Assembly: GCA_938075415.1 (NCBI GenBank)
Contig: CALJHC010000019.1
Span: forward strand, 96,596-160,595
DNA length: 64,000 nt
Source: an uncultured Rubripirellula sp.
GTDB taxonomy: Bacteria; Planctomycetota; Planctomycetia; Pirellulales; Pirellulaceae
Reading direction: 5' to 3'
Part shown: positions 19,557 to 29,471 of the stretch, in pieces
How the letters are laid out: the number at the start of each line of letters is the position of its first letter
Numbering within the stretch: position 1 is the first letter of the stretch
Notes under the pieces: model-generated
Told to the model about the DNA's origin: nothing
Databases searched by the model: none
Seen by the model: only the letters and a program-made list of their open reading frames with translations
Made by a program: the position numbers and the translations under genes

Positions 19557-20462
19557 ATGAAAAGATCGATCGCCCTATTTTCATTGCTTTGCTGCTGGAT
19601 CACCTCCCCGCTGGTCGGGCAAGAATTCAAACCCCTCGCCGAGGACATCCAAGCGGCTATCACTGAGGCGGTACCGAGCAACTCAACGGCCAAGCCCAAA
19701 CAAGCTCGGCGAATTCTCGTTTTCTGGAAATGTGGCGGATTTGTTCATAATTCTATCCCGCATGGTAATTTTGCCGTTCAGGAAATGGGATCGAAAACGG
19801 GAGCTTTCGAGATCGACTTGGCAAACTCCTACGACGTCTTCACCAAGGACAATCTGTCAAAATATGATGCGGTCCTGCTCAACAACACGACGCACATGCA
19901 GTTCCCTGAACCCGAGCAACTTAACGCATTCCTTGATTTCGTATCTGAAGGAAACGGACTCATCGGCTTTCATGCTGCAAGCGATAATTTCGGCCGACAT
20001 CCCGAAGCCCGAGCTTTAGTCGGAGGTCAATTTAATGGGCATCCTTGGGGTGGCGGTGGAACATGGGCTTTCAAGTTAAATGACGCCAAACACACCCTCA
20101 ACCGAGTCTTTGAGGGTAAAGGTTTTTGGCACATGGACGAAATCTATCAGTACAAACCCGAGACTTACGTTGGCCCCGAAACACTACGTGTTCTTGTCAG
20201 CCTGGACATGAACCAGAAAACCGTTTCTGAGCGGATCCAGGATGGCCCTCGTGAGGTACCCGTCTCGTGGGTGCGACGTGCTGATAAAGGACGTGTTTTT
20301 TACACGAACTTTGGTCATCGCCAAGAAACCTTTCGCAATCCTGCCATCCTCAGCCACATGCTCGACGGTATCCAGTATGCGTTGGGCGACCTGAAAGCCG
20401 ACGACACGGCGACCGCCAAAATGGACAACCTGAGTGCCGCGCTCGCTCCCGAAAAAAAATAG
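19557..20462 (+). CDS. Secreted ThuA-like (trehalose-utilisation) domain protein
   Basis: 301 residues from the ATG at 19557, which has GGAGAG six bases upstream; an ATG four codons earlier lacks that site. A signal peptide covers about 1-22 (KRSIALFSLLCCWITSPLVG). The ThuA-like, glutamine-amidotransferase-related fold starts at RRILVFWKCGGFVHNSI and continues with YDAVLLNNTTHMQF, LIGFHAASDNFG, GQFNGHPWGGGGTW and VSWVRRADKGRVFYTNFGH. These proteins are common in planctomycete glycan-degradation regions and act outside the cytoplasm; biochemical activity is established for few (some are 3-keto-glycoside hydrolases in neighbouring families), so the reaction here is unassigned. The C-terminus is a short Ala/Lys-rich tail. 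Confidence 0.88.
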   Translation: MKRSIALFSLLCCWITSPLVGQEFKPLAEDIQAAITEAVPSNSTAKPKQARRILVFWKCGGFVHNSIPHGNFAVQEMGSKTGAFEIDLANSYDVFTKDNLSKYDAVLLNNTTHMQFPEPEQLNAFLDFVSEGNGLIGFHAASDNFGRHPEARALVGGQFNGHPWGGGGTWAFKLNDAKHTLNRVFEGKGFWHMDEIYQYKPETYVGPETLRVLVSLDMNQKTVSERIQDGPREVPVSWVRRADKGRVFYTNFGHRQETFRNPAILSHMLDGIQYALGDLKADDTATAKMDNLSAALAPEKK

Positions 20463-21281
20463 TCCAGACCATTGAACAAGTGACTTCACCTCAGGCTCAA
20501 GAAATCCAGCGATCGCCCGAAGTCCAGTAGCAGAAATCCAGCATTCAATCCGCTCGCAACCTCGACGGGCGGATTGGCGTTGCAACCTCACCGCAACACA
20601 ACCCAGCTTGCCCAACGCGAGAGGGCGAGGTGAACAGTCAGGTGCATCTGATCCTGTTCATTACTGAATGAACTGTCGGTACAACTCATTGGGTTTGATT
20701 GAAGACACCTCGGACTCTCCATCGAATCAGTTTCGCAAAGAGGACGCTGCAACCGCTTCCTTTTTCTCCACCGACTGTCATCCCCGTTGCTCGTCGAGTA
20801 CCTTCGCGCTAGTTGCCTTGATCCACCCACAGTGGATAATTCTTCAGTAGGAATGATCCGTGGTTGATAAATCAAAAAAAGCGTGAACCCCCTGTAGTCG
20901 GGCAAGCTGGAAATCAATTACGAAAGAGCCGACGTTAAAACACCAACCAACACAAAACTTCGAATCCAGTCAACAATCGGCTCCAGCAGCAACAAGCCAG
21001 ATTCAGAGAGCCGAAACCGTTGTGAACAAAGCTTTCCCACGAACGTCAATGCAAAAAAACGCGAAAATCATGGCGTTACCGGTTAGCATCGAATCAATAG
21101 CAACTTCCACCCTTGGATTCTTTCCGGCTATTTCCACGGCCGGTGATCCTCAACCCCACCCCGAATCCGAAGCGTCATCTAATGCTCGTATGTAAAACAC
21201 TGGCATCCCACCACTAACCTCGCCATAATACTCCGTTCCTGAAAACGTGGCCCTTTCCTTTCTCCCACCATTTACAACAAG
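20463..21281. other. Long gap with no recognised gene
   Basis: About 820 bases. Several short frames are open on both strands but none shows a ribosome binding site, a domain motif or neighbour-like codon choice. I see no tandem array. Confidence 0.5.
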
Positions 21282-22796
21282 ATGCCCAAATTAAATCGCC
21301 GACAATTTTCGTCCATCGCAGCAACGTCATTGATGGCTGGCTCCGCTGTGAAGAACACACAAGCCCAAAGCCCTAACGAGCAACTTGGGGTTTGCATTGC
21401 CGGACTCAACGGTCGGGGTGGCGAACATATCCGTGGATTTGACAAAGATCCTCGAACCACCATTCGCGCCATTGTCGACATTGATGAGGAAGTGGGTAAT
21501 CGACGAGCCGATCAGATCGCCAAGTTACAGGGCAAACGTCCAGAACTGTTCACCGATGTTCGCAGAGCTCTTGATACCGACGGTGTCGACATCCTTTCCG
21601 TTGCTACTCCCAATCACTGGCATGCATTGATGGGGGTTTGGGCGATGCAAGCGGGCAAAGACGTCTACGTCGAAAAACCCATTAGCCACAACATCCATGA
21701 AGGTCGTGCGCTTGTTGAGGCAGCGGCCCGTTACGGCCGGATGTTCCAAACTGGAACCCAGTGCCGAAGCAGTCAAGCGGTGAAGGATGCAATGCAACAC
21801 ATCGCAGATGGAGGAATCGGCGAGTGCAACTTTGCAAGAGGCTTGTGCTACAAACGCCGAAAGTCGATCGGAGCCTTGGGAAACTATGACATCCCGGGAA
21901 ATGTCAATTTTGACTTATGGAGCGGACCTGCGAGTTTGACCGACCCCAAACTGACGCGTCAAAGGTTTCATTATGACTGGCACTGGCAGCGTCACTATGG
22001 CAACGGCGACCTGGGCAACCAAGGCCCTCACCAAACTGACGTTGCACGATGGGGATTGGGGGTCAATCGCCACCCCAACTCCATCATTAGCTACGGTGGT
22101 CGACTCGGTTACAAGGCAGAACGCAAAGATGAAAGCTATGTGGACGCCGGAGACACCGCCAACACTGAAGTTTCGATCTATGACTATGGCGATAAATGTA
22201 TCGTCTTCGAAACTCGTGGCCTCGACATTTCGACCTCCAGCGGCAAAGAAGTCGAAGCCATGTTTGGCAGTGGTGGCGGAAATAAAATCGGCGTAATCTT
22301 TTACGGCAGTGAAGGTTACGTGGCGCAGGTGCGTTACGACTACTGCAAAGCATTCGACAAGGATTTCAACACTGTCAAGGAATTCAAGTCCGGCGGTGTC
22401 GGTGACGCCCACTTTGCGAACTTCATTGACGCTTGCATCACCAGAGAATACGGTTCCCTGAATGCTGATGCGATGACTGGTCATCTCTCCGCGGGCGTCA
22501 GCCATCTGGGCAACATTTCGTACTACTTGGGTGAGCAGAATCACGCATCAACGGAAGAGATTGAATCGGCAATTTCCAAGGTTAAAAGCCTCGATAATAA
22601 CGTTGTGACTCTACAACGCACCGTCGAACACCTGCGAGCTAATCGTGTTGACCTCGACAAAACTCCGCTCTCACTGGGGCCAATGCTGCAGTTCGATAAC
22701 GAGACAGAAAAATTCACAAACAACGATGCGGCTAACGAACTGCTCGCTCGTGACTACCGTGATGGTTTCGTTGTACCCGCTGGCGACAAAGTCTAA
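21282..22796 (+). CDS. Exported Gfo/Idh/MocA-family oxidoreductase
   Basis: 504 residues, in the larger planctomycete/Bacteroidetes subgroup. It starts with a twin-arginine-like leader (KLNRRQFSSIAATSLMAGS, Arg pair at 6-7), so the folded protein with its NAD(P) cofactor is probably exported. Rossmann motif GVCIAGLNGRGGEHI lies at 36-50, SVATPNHWHALM at about 106-117 and EKP at 131-133. The C-terminal half contains GDLGNQGPHQTDVARWGLG, typical of the NagA-like (N-acetylgalactosaminidase-type) and related exported members, in which NAD is used and regenerated within the catalytic cycle. A glycoside-cleaving role is therefore possible, but plain oxidoreductase activity is the safe call. A strong terminator follows at 22825. 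Confidence 0.93.
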   Translation: MPKLNRRQFSSIAATSLMAGSAVKNTQAQSPNEQLGVCIAGLNGRGGEHIRGFDKDPRTTIRAIVDIDEEVGNRRADQIAKLQGKRPELFTDVRRALDTDGVDILSVATPNHWHALMGVWAMQAGKDVYVEKPISHNIHEGRALVEAAARYGRMFQTGTQCRSSQAVKDAMQHIADGGIGECNFARGLCYKRRKSIGALGNYDIPGNVNFDLWSGPASLTDPKLTRQRFHYDWHWQRHYGNGDLGNQGPHQTDVARWGLGVNRHPNSIISYGGRLGYKAERKDESYVDAGDTANTEVSIYDYGDKCIVFETRGLDISTSSGKEVEAMFGSGGGNKIGVIFYGSEGYVAQVRYDYCKAFDKDFNTVKEFKSGGVGDAHFANFIDACITREYGSLNADAMTGHLSAGVSHLGNISYYLGEQNHASTEEIESAISKVKSLDNNVVTLQRTVEHLRANRVDLDKTPLSLGPMLQFDNETEKFTNNDAANELLARDYRDGFVVPAGDKV

Positions 22797-22824
22797 AACG
22801 TCTCCTCACCGTCCATCGCCTTCG

Positions 22825-22858
22825 GCGAGGCTTCGATAGTTCGAAGCCTCGCTTTTTT
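22825..22858 (+). terminator. Rho-independent terminator
   Basis: A perfect 12-base stem (GCGAGGCTTCGA with TCGAAGCCTCGC) and four-base loop, followed by six T, 28 bases after the stop of the exported oxidoreductase gene. Confidence 0.9.
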
Positions 22859-23859
22859 GTTGACTCGCCCGCCGATTGAAAAACGTCTGCCCTAAAAGCA
22901 GATCGCGTCCAACCTCATGACCTCCACCCAGGTCATACCCGTGGTGCCTTGCGAATCAGATCCTTTCGATGGCAGGCAAATCAAAAAACAAACCCTTGGG
23001 ATCAACAGCAATTCCAAACCACCGTTATTCAACGACAAAAAACTTATGACTCACCCCATCCAACTCGCCGCAATCCTCTTTGCAGTGGTTTTCTCAGGAG
23101 GCTTGAAGCGAGACACCTTCGACCAAATCCTTGTGAAGACGCAACAAAGAAATACATACTAATCGCGAAAGCAGCGTGCCTTCATATTGAGAACCAGACG
23201 CCTTGAGCGGTTGATTATGATTGCTATCCGCCAGATGCGCAGCATGAACCATGGAGTCGAAACTTGCATTCTGTCAGCGCAATCCAATGCGGATCGGCAC
23301 TTCACTCCAACCGCTTTTTATCGAGGCAACACGGTCTATGGCTGAACAGTCGAAATGCCCCTCGTGCTTGCCTTGAACCATGGAACCATCGCTGGCACCT
23401 TACTTGACGATGGAACGGTTTACTCAGAATAGAAGCAATTAATTCTTGCAGTCTGCTCTGCAACCAATTTCGGAAAAGTTGTGCCGGTTTCGTGGACAAG
23501 TCCCTGATCATTCTTGTTCGATACGATCGTGGACACTGGTAGAAACCAGGAAGACGCGTCTGAATTGAAGCAGAGCAAGTGGGTGAGTTCACCTGCTTCG
23601 CAAGACGGTCTAGCGAGTGTGGGCTGGTCAGAACGGACAGACACTCGAAGCCTCTGCTGGCAAAGAATCCCTGCAAAGAATTCAAAATCACTTTTTCAGG
23701 AAACGCGAAAGGATGCGTGTCGGTGAATCAGGTGCTAAACTCAGAGGGTCAACACGGTGCACTGGAGTTTCCGATCAGGCCGACTGCTAACTCAACTTCG
23801 CTGTCGGCAGCCCACTGATCGTGGATGTTATGCAACGACCTTAGCCAAAAGTGTTCTTC
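22859..23859. other. One-kilobase gap with no supported gene
   Basis: Only short frames are seen. A 42-codon plus-strand frame at 23217-23345 (IAIRQMRSMNHGVETCILSA) has a protein-like look but no ribosome binding site. The stretch may hold decayed sequence; I find no tandem array or terminator besides the one at its left edge. Confidence 0.45.
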
Positions 23860-24324
23860 ATGAAGCGACTTGCCTTCCTCTTGCTAGTGTGCGTCGCATT
23901 ATCGCTGCTCGGGTGGGCTTTCTCCACGAATGGCAAGGAAGGCCTGCTTATTTTTTTTCTTGGAGCTGCGACACTTCTTTGCACGCTTGCTGTGGGTGGA
24001 TTTCGGCTTATCGGATCGGCGCATGGCAAGCCTAGGCCACTGGTGACGAATCATTATGCGATGGTCGGTGCAGTCATTGGCTTGTTCCTCGGGGGGCTTG
24101 TCGGGGTGAGGAGTGGTTTTGGCCGCTTCATGATTTCCATCTTCAATCCCGATTTACCGGAGCGAGATTTCGGACTCGAATTCGGGGCGATTGGCGGCGG
24201 CCTAGTCGGTGCTTTTCTTGTCGCATTACTCGGTGGCATCTTGCAGATTGTGATTGCCCGATCAGAAAAGGGGGTGACTGCTGCCGATTCCGGGGATGAA
24301 GGCTCGCGTGGAGACATCGCCTAA
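23860..24324 (+). CDS. Small four-helix membrane protein, unknown function
   Basis: 154 residues from the ATG at 23860; a GTG three codons earlier (23851) is the alternative. Four hydrophobic segments are visible: about 4-22, 26-50 (LLIFFLGAATLLCTLAVGG), 67-88 (AMVGAVIGLFLGGLVGV) and 107-130 (FGAIGGGLVGAFLVALLGGI). The last two are Gly-rich with GxxxG spacing, which favours tight helix packing. The C-terminal tail is hydrophilic. No enzyme motif is seen. It is isolated, with long gaps on both sides, so context gives no hint. Confidence 0.6.
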   Translation: MKRLAFLLLVCVALSLLGWAFSTNGKEGLLIFFLGAATLLCTLAVGGFRLIGSAHGKPRPLVTNHYAMVGAVIGLFLGGLVGVRSGFGRFMISIFNPDLPERDFGLEFGAIGGGLVGAFLVALLGGILQIVIARSEKGVTAADSGDEGSRGDIA

Positions 24325-24965
24325 CCGTCGCATTCATCGTAGCTGTGCTGGCGGATGCTTTTGGAAATCAATGCTAATCGCAGCCACCAGGCAATGCTGT
24401 TCTTGATCTGATGTGATTAAACGTGATCGCTAAGCACGAGGAGACATCCAGCGGTATAGGATTTTTTGACTCACTGCCACTTACGAATCGGCACCGTTAC
24501 CACAGACTTGTTCGCCAATCTTTTTGCATCAGCCTTCCGACACTATGGCACATTCGCATGCACAGCCAGATCACACCGACGCCCTCAGCTACAACGTGAT
24601 CAATCGCGGCTATCGACAGGCCAGCCAAGGCTAAAAAGGTTTGCCTGCAAGCCATCCAAGATCCTGTCAAGCAGCAAGGTGATATTATCCGGGAGTGACT
24701 CGAAGCACAAAAGGCAAAGGAATCCGGCATGCTCGACGCGAGGGATGCCAAGATTATCTGATTCTGGTCGTCAACGAGTCTGCTTCAGCAGTTATGAGCC
24801 CCCTTTGCCAAGCGTGCTACGAAGATAGACACGAACGATAAGGAGCCTGTCAGGTTAATAGCTGCGAAGCTTCTTATCTTTAGTCAGAGAGGTGATCAGA
24901 ACCATTCCAAAACACTTCGGTGCAGTGCGATTGGCAAGTCCGCGCAGGCCGGCGGCAGCCAAAGA
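24325..24965. other. Gap with possible decayed sequence
   Basis: About 640 bases. Short frames such as the plus-strand one from 24545 (AHSHAQPDHTDALSYNVIN) look protein-like for a few dozen codons and then hit stops, which suggests decay. No family can be named and no mobile-element ends are visible. Confidence 0.35.
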
Positions 24966-25670
24966 TCAAGAAGTCAGAGGAAGCGGTCGCTGCTCCAACG
25001 CCTTGTGCCACGATTCGAACTCACCCTCCAGATTAATGCCACCGGAACGATTCAAAATGATCCATGGCCGAGCAGTTCGAATAACACCTCGCTCCAGAAA
25101 ATCGCCAAACAGCCGCAACCTCAGTTCCTCGCCCGATGACATACTAGTCGTGGCAGGTCCATCTCGTTGGTCCAACAAGATCGCCGCCAGGCTGTTTTCG
25201 GAGCGAATGAAATTGACAGAGGCTGCGCCCGAATGATCACCCTGAACACTCGACCTCCAATTCGATTCCGACACCGTGAAGTCTGCTGAGACTACCTCCG
25301 AATCCCCAAACGCTTGAAGGTCCAGCATTGGGTGCGTATCGAGTAAATCTGTCTGGATCGAAACCGTGAATTCCAAAACCAAAAGTTCTGCGGTAACCTG
25401 CATCGGCTGCAACGAAAAACGCATCGCATAACGCCGATCACCCTGAGGGTAATTGAGGAACAGACGATCGCCTCGGAGATACTGTTCGCTGACCACTGGT
25501 AATGGCAGGTCATCCACTGGAGCAATGGAAAGCGGCAGACCTTCCGCTTGCGATTCCGACGCATGTTGGGTGCCGAGTTGAATCCCCCGCTCACCGCCAC
25601 GCAATTCAAAATGCCAAACAGTGTCGGAGTTTTTCCAACTCGCCACACCAAGTTGATCAGTGTTCCACAT
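24966..25670 (-). CDS. Hypothetical protein, beta-rich
   Basis: 234 residues from the ATG at 25670; a TTG 13 codons earlier (25709) is possible but adds an unlikely stretch. No signal peptide or membrane helix is obvious. The chain alternates polar and hydrophobic residues as in an all-beta fold: FLNYPQGDRRYAMRFSLQP and ELLVLEFTVSIQTDLLDTH. A C-terminal portion (AAILLDQRDGPATTS, then LRLFGDFLERGVIRTARPWI) reads like a conserved planctomycete domain that I cannot name. It may bind carbohydrate, given the fold guess, but this is speculation. It is convergent to nothing and lies 300 bases downstream (in map order) of the peroxiredoxin gene on the same strand. Confidence 0.65.
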   Translation of the reverse strand: MWNTDQLGVASWKNSDTVWHFELRGGERGIQLGTQHASESQAEGLPLSIAPVDDLPLPVVSEQYLRGDRLFLNYPQGDRRYAMRFSLQPMQVTAELLVLEFTVSIQTDLLDTHPMLDLQAFGDSEVVSADFTVSESNWRSSVQGDHSGAASVNFIRSENSLAAILLDQRDGPATTSMSSGEELRLRLFGDFLERGVIRTARPWIILNRSGGINLEGEFESWHKALEQRPLPLTS

Positions 25671-25980
25671 CAATCTTTGCCCAACGGTGCATAAAAAAGT
25701 CGAACCCAAAACAAAACCGATCGGCGAAACAACCGACCGGTTCTCTTTTTCTCACAGCGTAAATGAACCCCTGAACAATTCAGGCGGAACAATTCAGGAA
25801 GAACGATTCACTCGGAACAACTCACGCCGACGTCAAAATCGAGTTCAGGCATTACCCGTCACAGCGTACTCTGCCAAGCGACCGAGATTCCGCTCAAGCA
25901 ATTCTTCAACGGGCTTTTCACACCGCGGCTTTGAAATATTTCAGGGTACGTATTTGCAGCCTGCTTACCTCAGCGCGAAC
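25671..25980. other. Gap with degenerate repeats
   Basis: About 310 bases between two minus-strand genes. Region 25778-25830 has four imperfect copies of a GGAACAATTCA-like unit of 10-15 bases. No gene seen. Confidence 0.5.
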
Positions 25981-26574
25981 CTACTCAGAGTACTCTGCGT
26001 TAAAGAAGTCCTTACTGCCTTCGACATCCGGATTGATACTCCTTGCACCCTCTTGCCAGTTGGCAGGGCAGACTTCACCGTTTTGCTCAAAATGCTGCAG
26101 GGCTTTCACCGTACGCAGGGCCTCATCAACACTTCGTCCGAGAGGCAGGTCGTTGACCACCTGGTGGCGAACCACTCCCTCACGATCAATCAGGAACAAG
26201 CCACGAAGCGCGATTCCACCGTCAAGTAAAACGTCGTAATCGCGGCAGATCTGCTTGTTCAAATCAGCAATCAATGGGTAATCGGTCGCTCCAATGCCAC
26301 CCTGATTACGAGGCGTCTGCGTCCAAGCAAGGTGAGTGAAGTGACTATCGATGGAAACACCCAAAATCTGAACGCCCAAGTCCGCGAACTCTTTAGCACG
26401 GTCACTGAAGGCAATGATTTCCGTTGGGCAAACAAACGTGAAGTCGAGAGGCCAGAAAAACAGCAAAACATACTTGCCTTCGTAGTCACTCAACGACACG
26501 TCTTTAAACTGACCGTCTGGCATGACTGCTTGTGCTGAGAACGCAGGGGCCTTTTGGGTGACCAAAACACTCAT
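25981..26574 (-). CDS. 2-Cys peroxiredoxin (AhpC/Prx1 type)
   Basis: 197 residues, the normal length for typical 2-Cys peroxiredoxins. The peroxidatic site [16 protein letters not shown] has its Cys at residue 49, the resolving Cys is in NGEVCPANW at residue 169, and the GGIG and C-terminal extension are those of the Prx1/AhpC group. It reduces hydrogen peroxide and organic peroxides at the expense of a thioredoxin-like donor in the cytoplasm. The retained GGIG and YSE-ending tail resemble the oxidation-sensitive eukaryote-like form (YF motif replaced here by AEYSE). The msrB and sulfatase genes follow on the same strand further right, but gaps are large, so it is probably its own unit. Confidence 0.96.
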   Translation of the reverse strand: MSVLVTQKAPAFSAQAVMPDGQFKDVSLSDYEGKYVLLFFWPLDFTFVCPTEIIAFSDRAKEFADLGVQILGVSIDSHFTHLAWTQTPRNQGGIGATDYPLIADLNKQICRDYDVLLDGGIALRGLFLIDREGVVRHQVVNDLPLGRSVDEALRTVKALQHFEQNGEVCPANWQEGARSINPDVEGSKDFFNAEYSE

Positions 26575-26787
26575 GGAAAACTCTTACTTTCTTTTCGAGG
26601 TGGAGATAAATCGGACCGTGAAAAACCGGGTGAAACGTTCACGATCCGTAGAATTGAGTCTTGAGAGGACCACTATTGAAAGAACCGTCGAGTTCGACAA
26701 CCGGGGGCACAGGATTTCAACTGCTCCTCCGGAGGCCGTCAAACAGACTGATAAGCGAAACTGCCCCGAAAACGATTCGATTCTGAA

Positions 26788-28323
26788 CTATTCGATCCTT
26801 GCATTGGTGTCGATTTTTTTGCCTTGCCAATAAAAGCCATCCACTCGCTGCTCCAAGATCCGAGCACCGCTTCCCTTTGCCAACGGCTTCTCATCTTTTG
26901 GCAACCATGCCGCTAATCGCTGTGACACCTGTCGATGCACTGGGGTGACTTGATTTCCAAAAAGCAGGTTCTTGGCTTCATTCGGATCCGAGTCTCGGTC
27001 ATAAAGCTCCTCGCTTCCGTCGGCATAACGAATGTATCGCCAGCGTTCATCACAAACGGAATGATTACCAGCGTTGTGGGTACAGATTGCTGGGCGTTCC
27101 CGAGAGGCCGAGGGTTGCTGAAGTTGCGGCTTCAGACTAATTCCCTCCATCCCTTTTGGCTCGGGAAGCTGAGCCAACTGGGCCAGGGTCGGGTACAGGT
27201 CAAGCAACTCGACTGCTTGTTGGCACTGTTCATTGGCCGCGATTCCAGGCCCGGCAAAGATCAACGGAACACGTGTTGACCGGGCCCAGAGCGAATTTTT
27301 TCCGGAGATCGATTTTTCGCCCAAGTGGTAACCGTGATCACTCCAAAGAACCACGATGGTGTTATCGCGATGCGGTGAATTCTCCAAAGCATCCAAGACT
27401 CGGCCAACCTGACTATCCACAAAACTAACACAGGCAAGGTAAGATTGGACCAACGGAACCAATTGATCATTCTCCCTCAGCCAACTCGTTCGAGGTTCCG
27501 GCAAGTCCCAATGGATAAACCATGATGAATCGGGAGTGTCATCACGATCACCTTTCAAAATCGGCGGCATCTTCATGGTCTCAATCGGGTAGAGATCAAA
27601 CCATTTCTGAGTTGCATAACAAGGAACGTGGGGAAGAAAAAAACCACAGGAAAGGAAAAATGGCTGATCGCTGGGCATCGACTCTAACTCCTCAACCGCC
27701 CAGGACGCAACCTTCCAATCACCCTTGTCCTCGTCTCGATGTGGGAACGTGCCCCAATCCATCAAAGCATGATTCCCACCAGGCGTTGGAGGAATCAACT
27801 TCTTCTCAGGCTTTGCTCCAACCCCGCTGGCAGGTCCCCAAACATCCGCTTCTATCGCTTTGCGAAATCCATTTCTACCGTGGTAAATTTTTCCTCCGAT
27901 GAGTGTTCGGTAGCCATGCTCGCTGAAGTACTGCGGCATCGTGACCAAAGACGACAGTTCAGGAACATTCCGTATCCACGGTGCAAGTCCATAGACCCCG
28001 GTTGAGGTTGGTCGCTTTCCAGTCATCAGAGACGTTCGGCTGGGATTACAAAGAGGTGCTTGGCAATGAGCATTGGTGAACGTAATGCCTCGCCCAGCCA
28101 AACGACTCATCGCAGGTGTTTTCACATCGGGATGCCCCCCTAACGGCTCCACCCAGTCATTGAGATCGTCAATTGCGATCATCAAGATATTTGGCCGACG
28201 CGTGTTCTGAGCCGACTCGCTTACAAGCTCTTTTGTTTGACCGTTCGTCTTTCCAGGCAAGAAAAGCAGAAAACAACCAGCGACGATCGAAAAGCAAAGG
28301 CGGCACGAAAAGCATGAAGTCAT
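26788..28323 (-). CDS. Secreted sulfatase (iduronate-2-sulfatase-like)
   Basis: 511 residues from the ATG at 28323, chosen because it begins a clean signal peptide (about 1-28); two earlier ATGs at 28440 and 28413 would add a second hydrophobic stretch. The alkaline-phosphatase-fold sulfatase motifs are clear: PNILMIAIDDLNDW supplies two metal-binding Asp, and CNPSRTSLMTGKRPTS starts with Cys 92, the residue converted to formylglycine, in C-x-P-S-R. Also seen: SCGFFLPHVP, VVLWSDHGYHLGEK and a C-terminal RYADGSEELYDRDSDPNE. It should hydrolyse sulfate esters of sulfated polysaccharides outside the cytoplasm. Activation needs a formylglycine-generating enzyme encoded elsewhere. Confidence 0.95.
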   Translation of the reverse strand: MTSCFSCRLCFSIVAGCFLLFLPGKTNGQTKELVSESAQNTRRPNILMIAIDDLNDWVEPLGGHPDVKTPAMSRLAGRGITFTNAHCQAPLCNPSRTSLMTGKRPTSTGVYGLAPWIRNVPELSSLVTMPQYFSEHGYRTLIGGKIYHGRNGFRKAIEADVWGPASGVGAKPEKKLIPPTPGGNHALMDWGTFPHRDEDKGDWKVASWAVEELESMPSDQPFFLSCGFFLPHVPCYATQKWFDLYPIETMKMPPILKGDRDDTPDSSWFIHWDLPEPRTSWLRENDQLVPLVQSYLACVSFVDSQVGRVLDALENSPHRDNTIVVLWSDHGYHLGEKSISGKNSLWARSTRVPLIFAGPGIAANEQCQQAVELLDLYPTLAQLAQLPEPKGMEGISLKPQLQQPSASRERPAICTHNAGNHSVCDERWRYIRYADGSEELYDRDSDPNEAKNLLFGNQVTPVHRQVSQRLAAWLPKDEKPLAKGSGARILEQRVDGFYWQGKKIDTNARIE

Positions 28324-28868
28324 TTTCAAGAAACTATCCAAGCAGGTGTTCAAGCGACAACTCAGTAATAACCGAGCAGCAAGAAGCCATCGGAAGCTTC
28401 TCTGGACGTGCATTGTATCTAAATTAATGAGGGCGAGCACCGATCAGAAAACAGATTTTCATCGACGCAATGACGTTCTCGATCAATCGAGATGACACAG
28501 TGGAATCAGACGCGACTTTTTCTCAGTCACCAATCTTTGCACTGCTGGGACCTTGCCCCACTCAACGCTGGCAACACTGCAAGCGATACCGTTGCACTGG
28601 CCGGACGCATCACACCTGCGAGACACCGTCGTCCTCAATCGAAAAAGTCTGCTTGTTGACGGGATCGCATCCTCGCAAGTTGCATTGAGAGGTGAATTAA
28701 CGCTCCATCGCTGACAAGCCCGTACTCACCACCGCTTAATCGACCAAGTCATCGAGAACGCCGCGTGATCAGATCGCCCGACAGCAACACTGGCCAACGT
28801 CAAACACTGGCCAACGTCCCATACTGGTCAACTCAACGACGGCCTCAGCCTGCAATCAACCTGATCAA
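28324..28868. other. Gap between sulfatase and msrB
   Basis: About 545 bases with no gene supported. Around 28790-28832 there are three imperfect copies of a CACTGGCCAACGTC unit. Confidence 0.5.
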
Positions 28869-29471
28869 CTATTCGGACGTTTTTTCAGACGCATTGGACG
28901 CATCCGGTTGGCTGACGCGTTTGGCCACAAACTGAAGCGAAGCGCTGTTCATGCAATATCGCTTGCCCGTCGGCTTGGGACCATCGTTAAACACATGCCC
29001 CAAATGCGCTTCACAACGAGCACAATGAACTTCCGTCCTGGGATAAATCAGCAGGTAGTCGGTGGTCGTCGCAACACTTTTCTTTCCAATAGGAGAAAAG
29101 AAACTAGGCCAACCGGTTCCCGATTTAAATTTTGTCTCGCTGTCGAATAACGGCAAAGCACAGACAACGCAACGATAGACCCCAACGCTTTTGTTGTTCC
29201 AGTAACGGTTTTTGAATGCCGGTTCAGTCGCCGCGTTCTGAGTCACATCAAATTGCATCCGGGTCAGGGTACGCTGCAATTCACGCTTCGACTTGGGTTT
29301 GTATTCAGGAACCTTGCTTTCGCCAGAGGCCTGCGTGGTGGCGTTTACCTTGCCTTGATCTTGCCCGATCAGATTTGCACTCGGAGTGACCAGGACCGCG
29401 ATTGAAATCACGAACAGCAACACCAAGCCTTTCTCGTTCGCTTGCAACAAAGCTACTTTTATCAACTGCAT
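28869..29471 (-). CDS. msrB: Exported peptide-methionine (R)-S-oxide reductase MsrB
   Basis: 200 residues from the ATG at 29471, which has TTGGAGGA eight bases upstream; a GTG nine codons earlier precedes the ribosome site and is rejected. A hydrophobic leader at about 15-32 (LVLLFVISIAVLVTPSA) marks it as exported or anchored. The SelR domain follows: GTGWPSFFSP (118-127), zinc ligands in CVVC (101-104) and CARC (150-153), HLGHVFNDGP, and catalytic Cys 173 in GKRYCMNSASL. It reduces methionine-R-sulfoxide in proteins. Export suggests repair of envelope proteins, which needs a membrane electron donor (not seen here). Peroxiredoxin and MsrB lie near each other but are not co-transcribed. Confidence 0.96.
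   Translation of the reverse strand: MQLIKVALLQANEKGLVLLFVISIAVLVTPSANLIGQDQGKVNATTQASGESKVPEYKPKSKRELQRTLTRMQFDVTQNAATEPAFKNRYWNNKSVGVYRCVVCALPLFDSETKFKSGTGWPSFFSPIGKKSVATTTDYLLIYPRTEVHCARCEAHLGHVFNDGPKPTGKRYCMNSASLQFVAKRVSQPDASNASEKTSE

Noticed and set aside
21915..22544. 209-codon minus-strand frame inside the exported oxidoreductase gene
   Set aside because: It lies wholly antisense to a gene with full family motifs and shows no motif of its own.
24466..24828. Plus-strand frame of 120 codons between genes
   Set aside because: Basic, Ser/Arg-rich translation with no motif; other frames in the same stretch look equally good, which suggests decay or chance.
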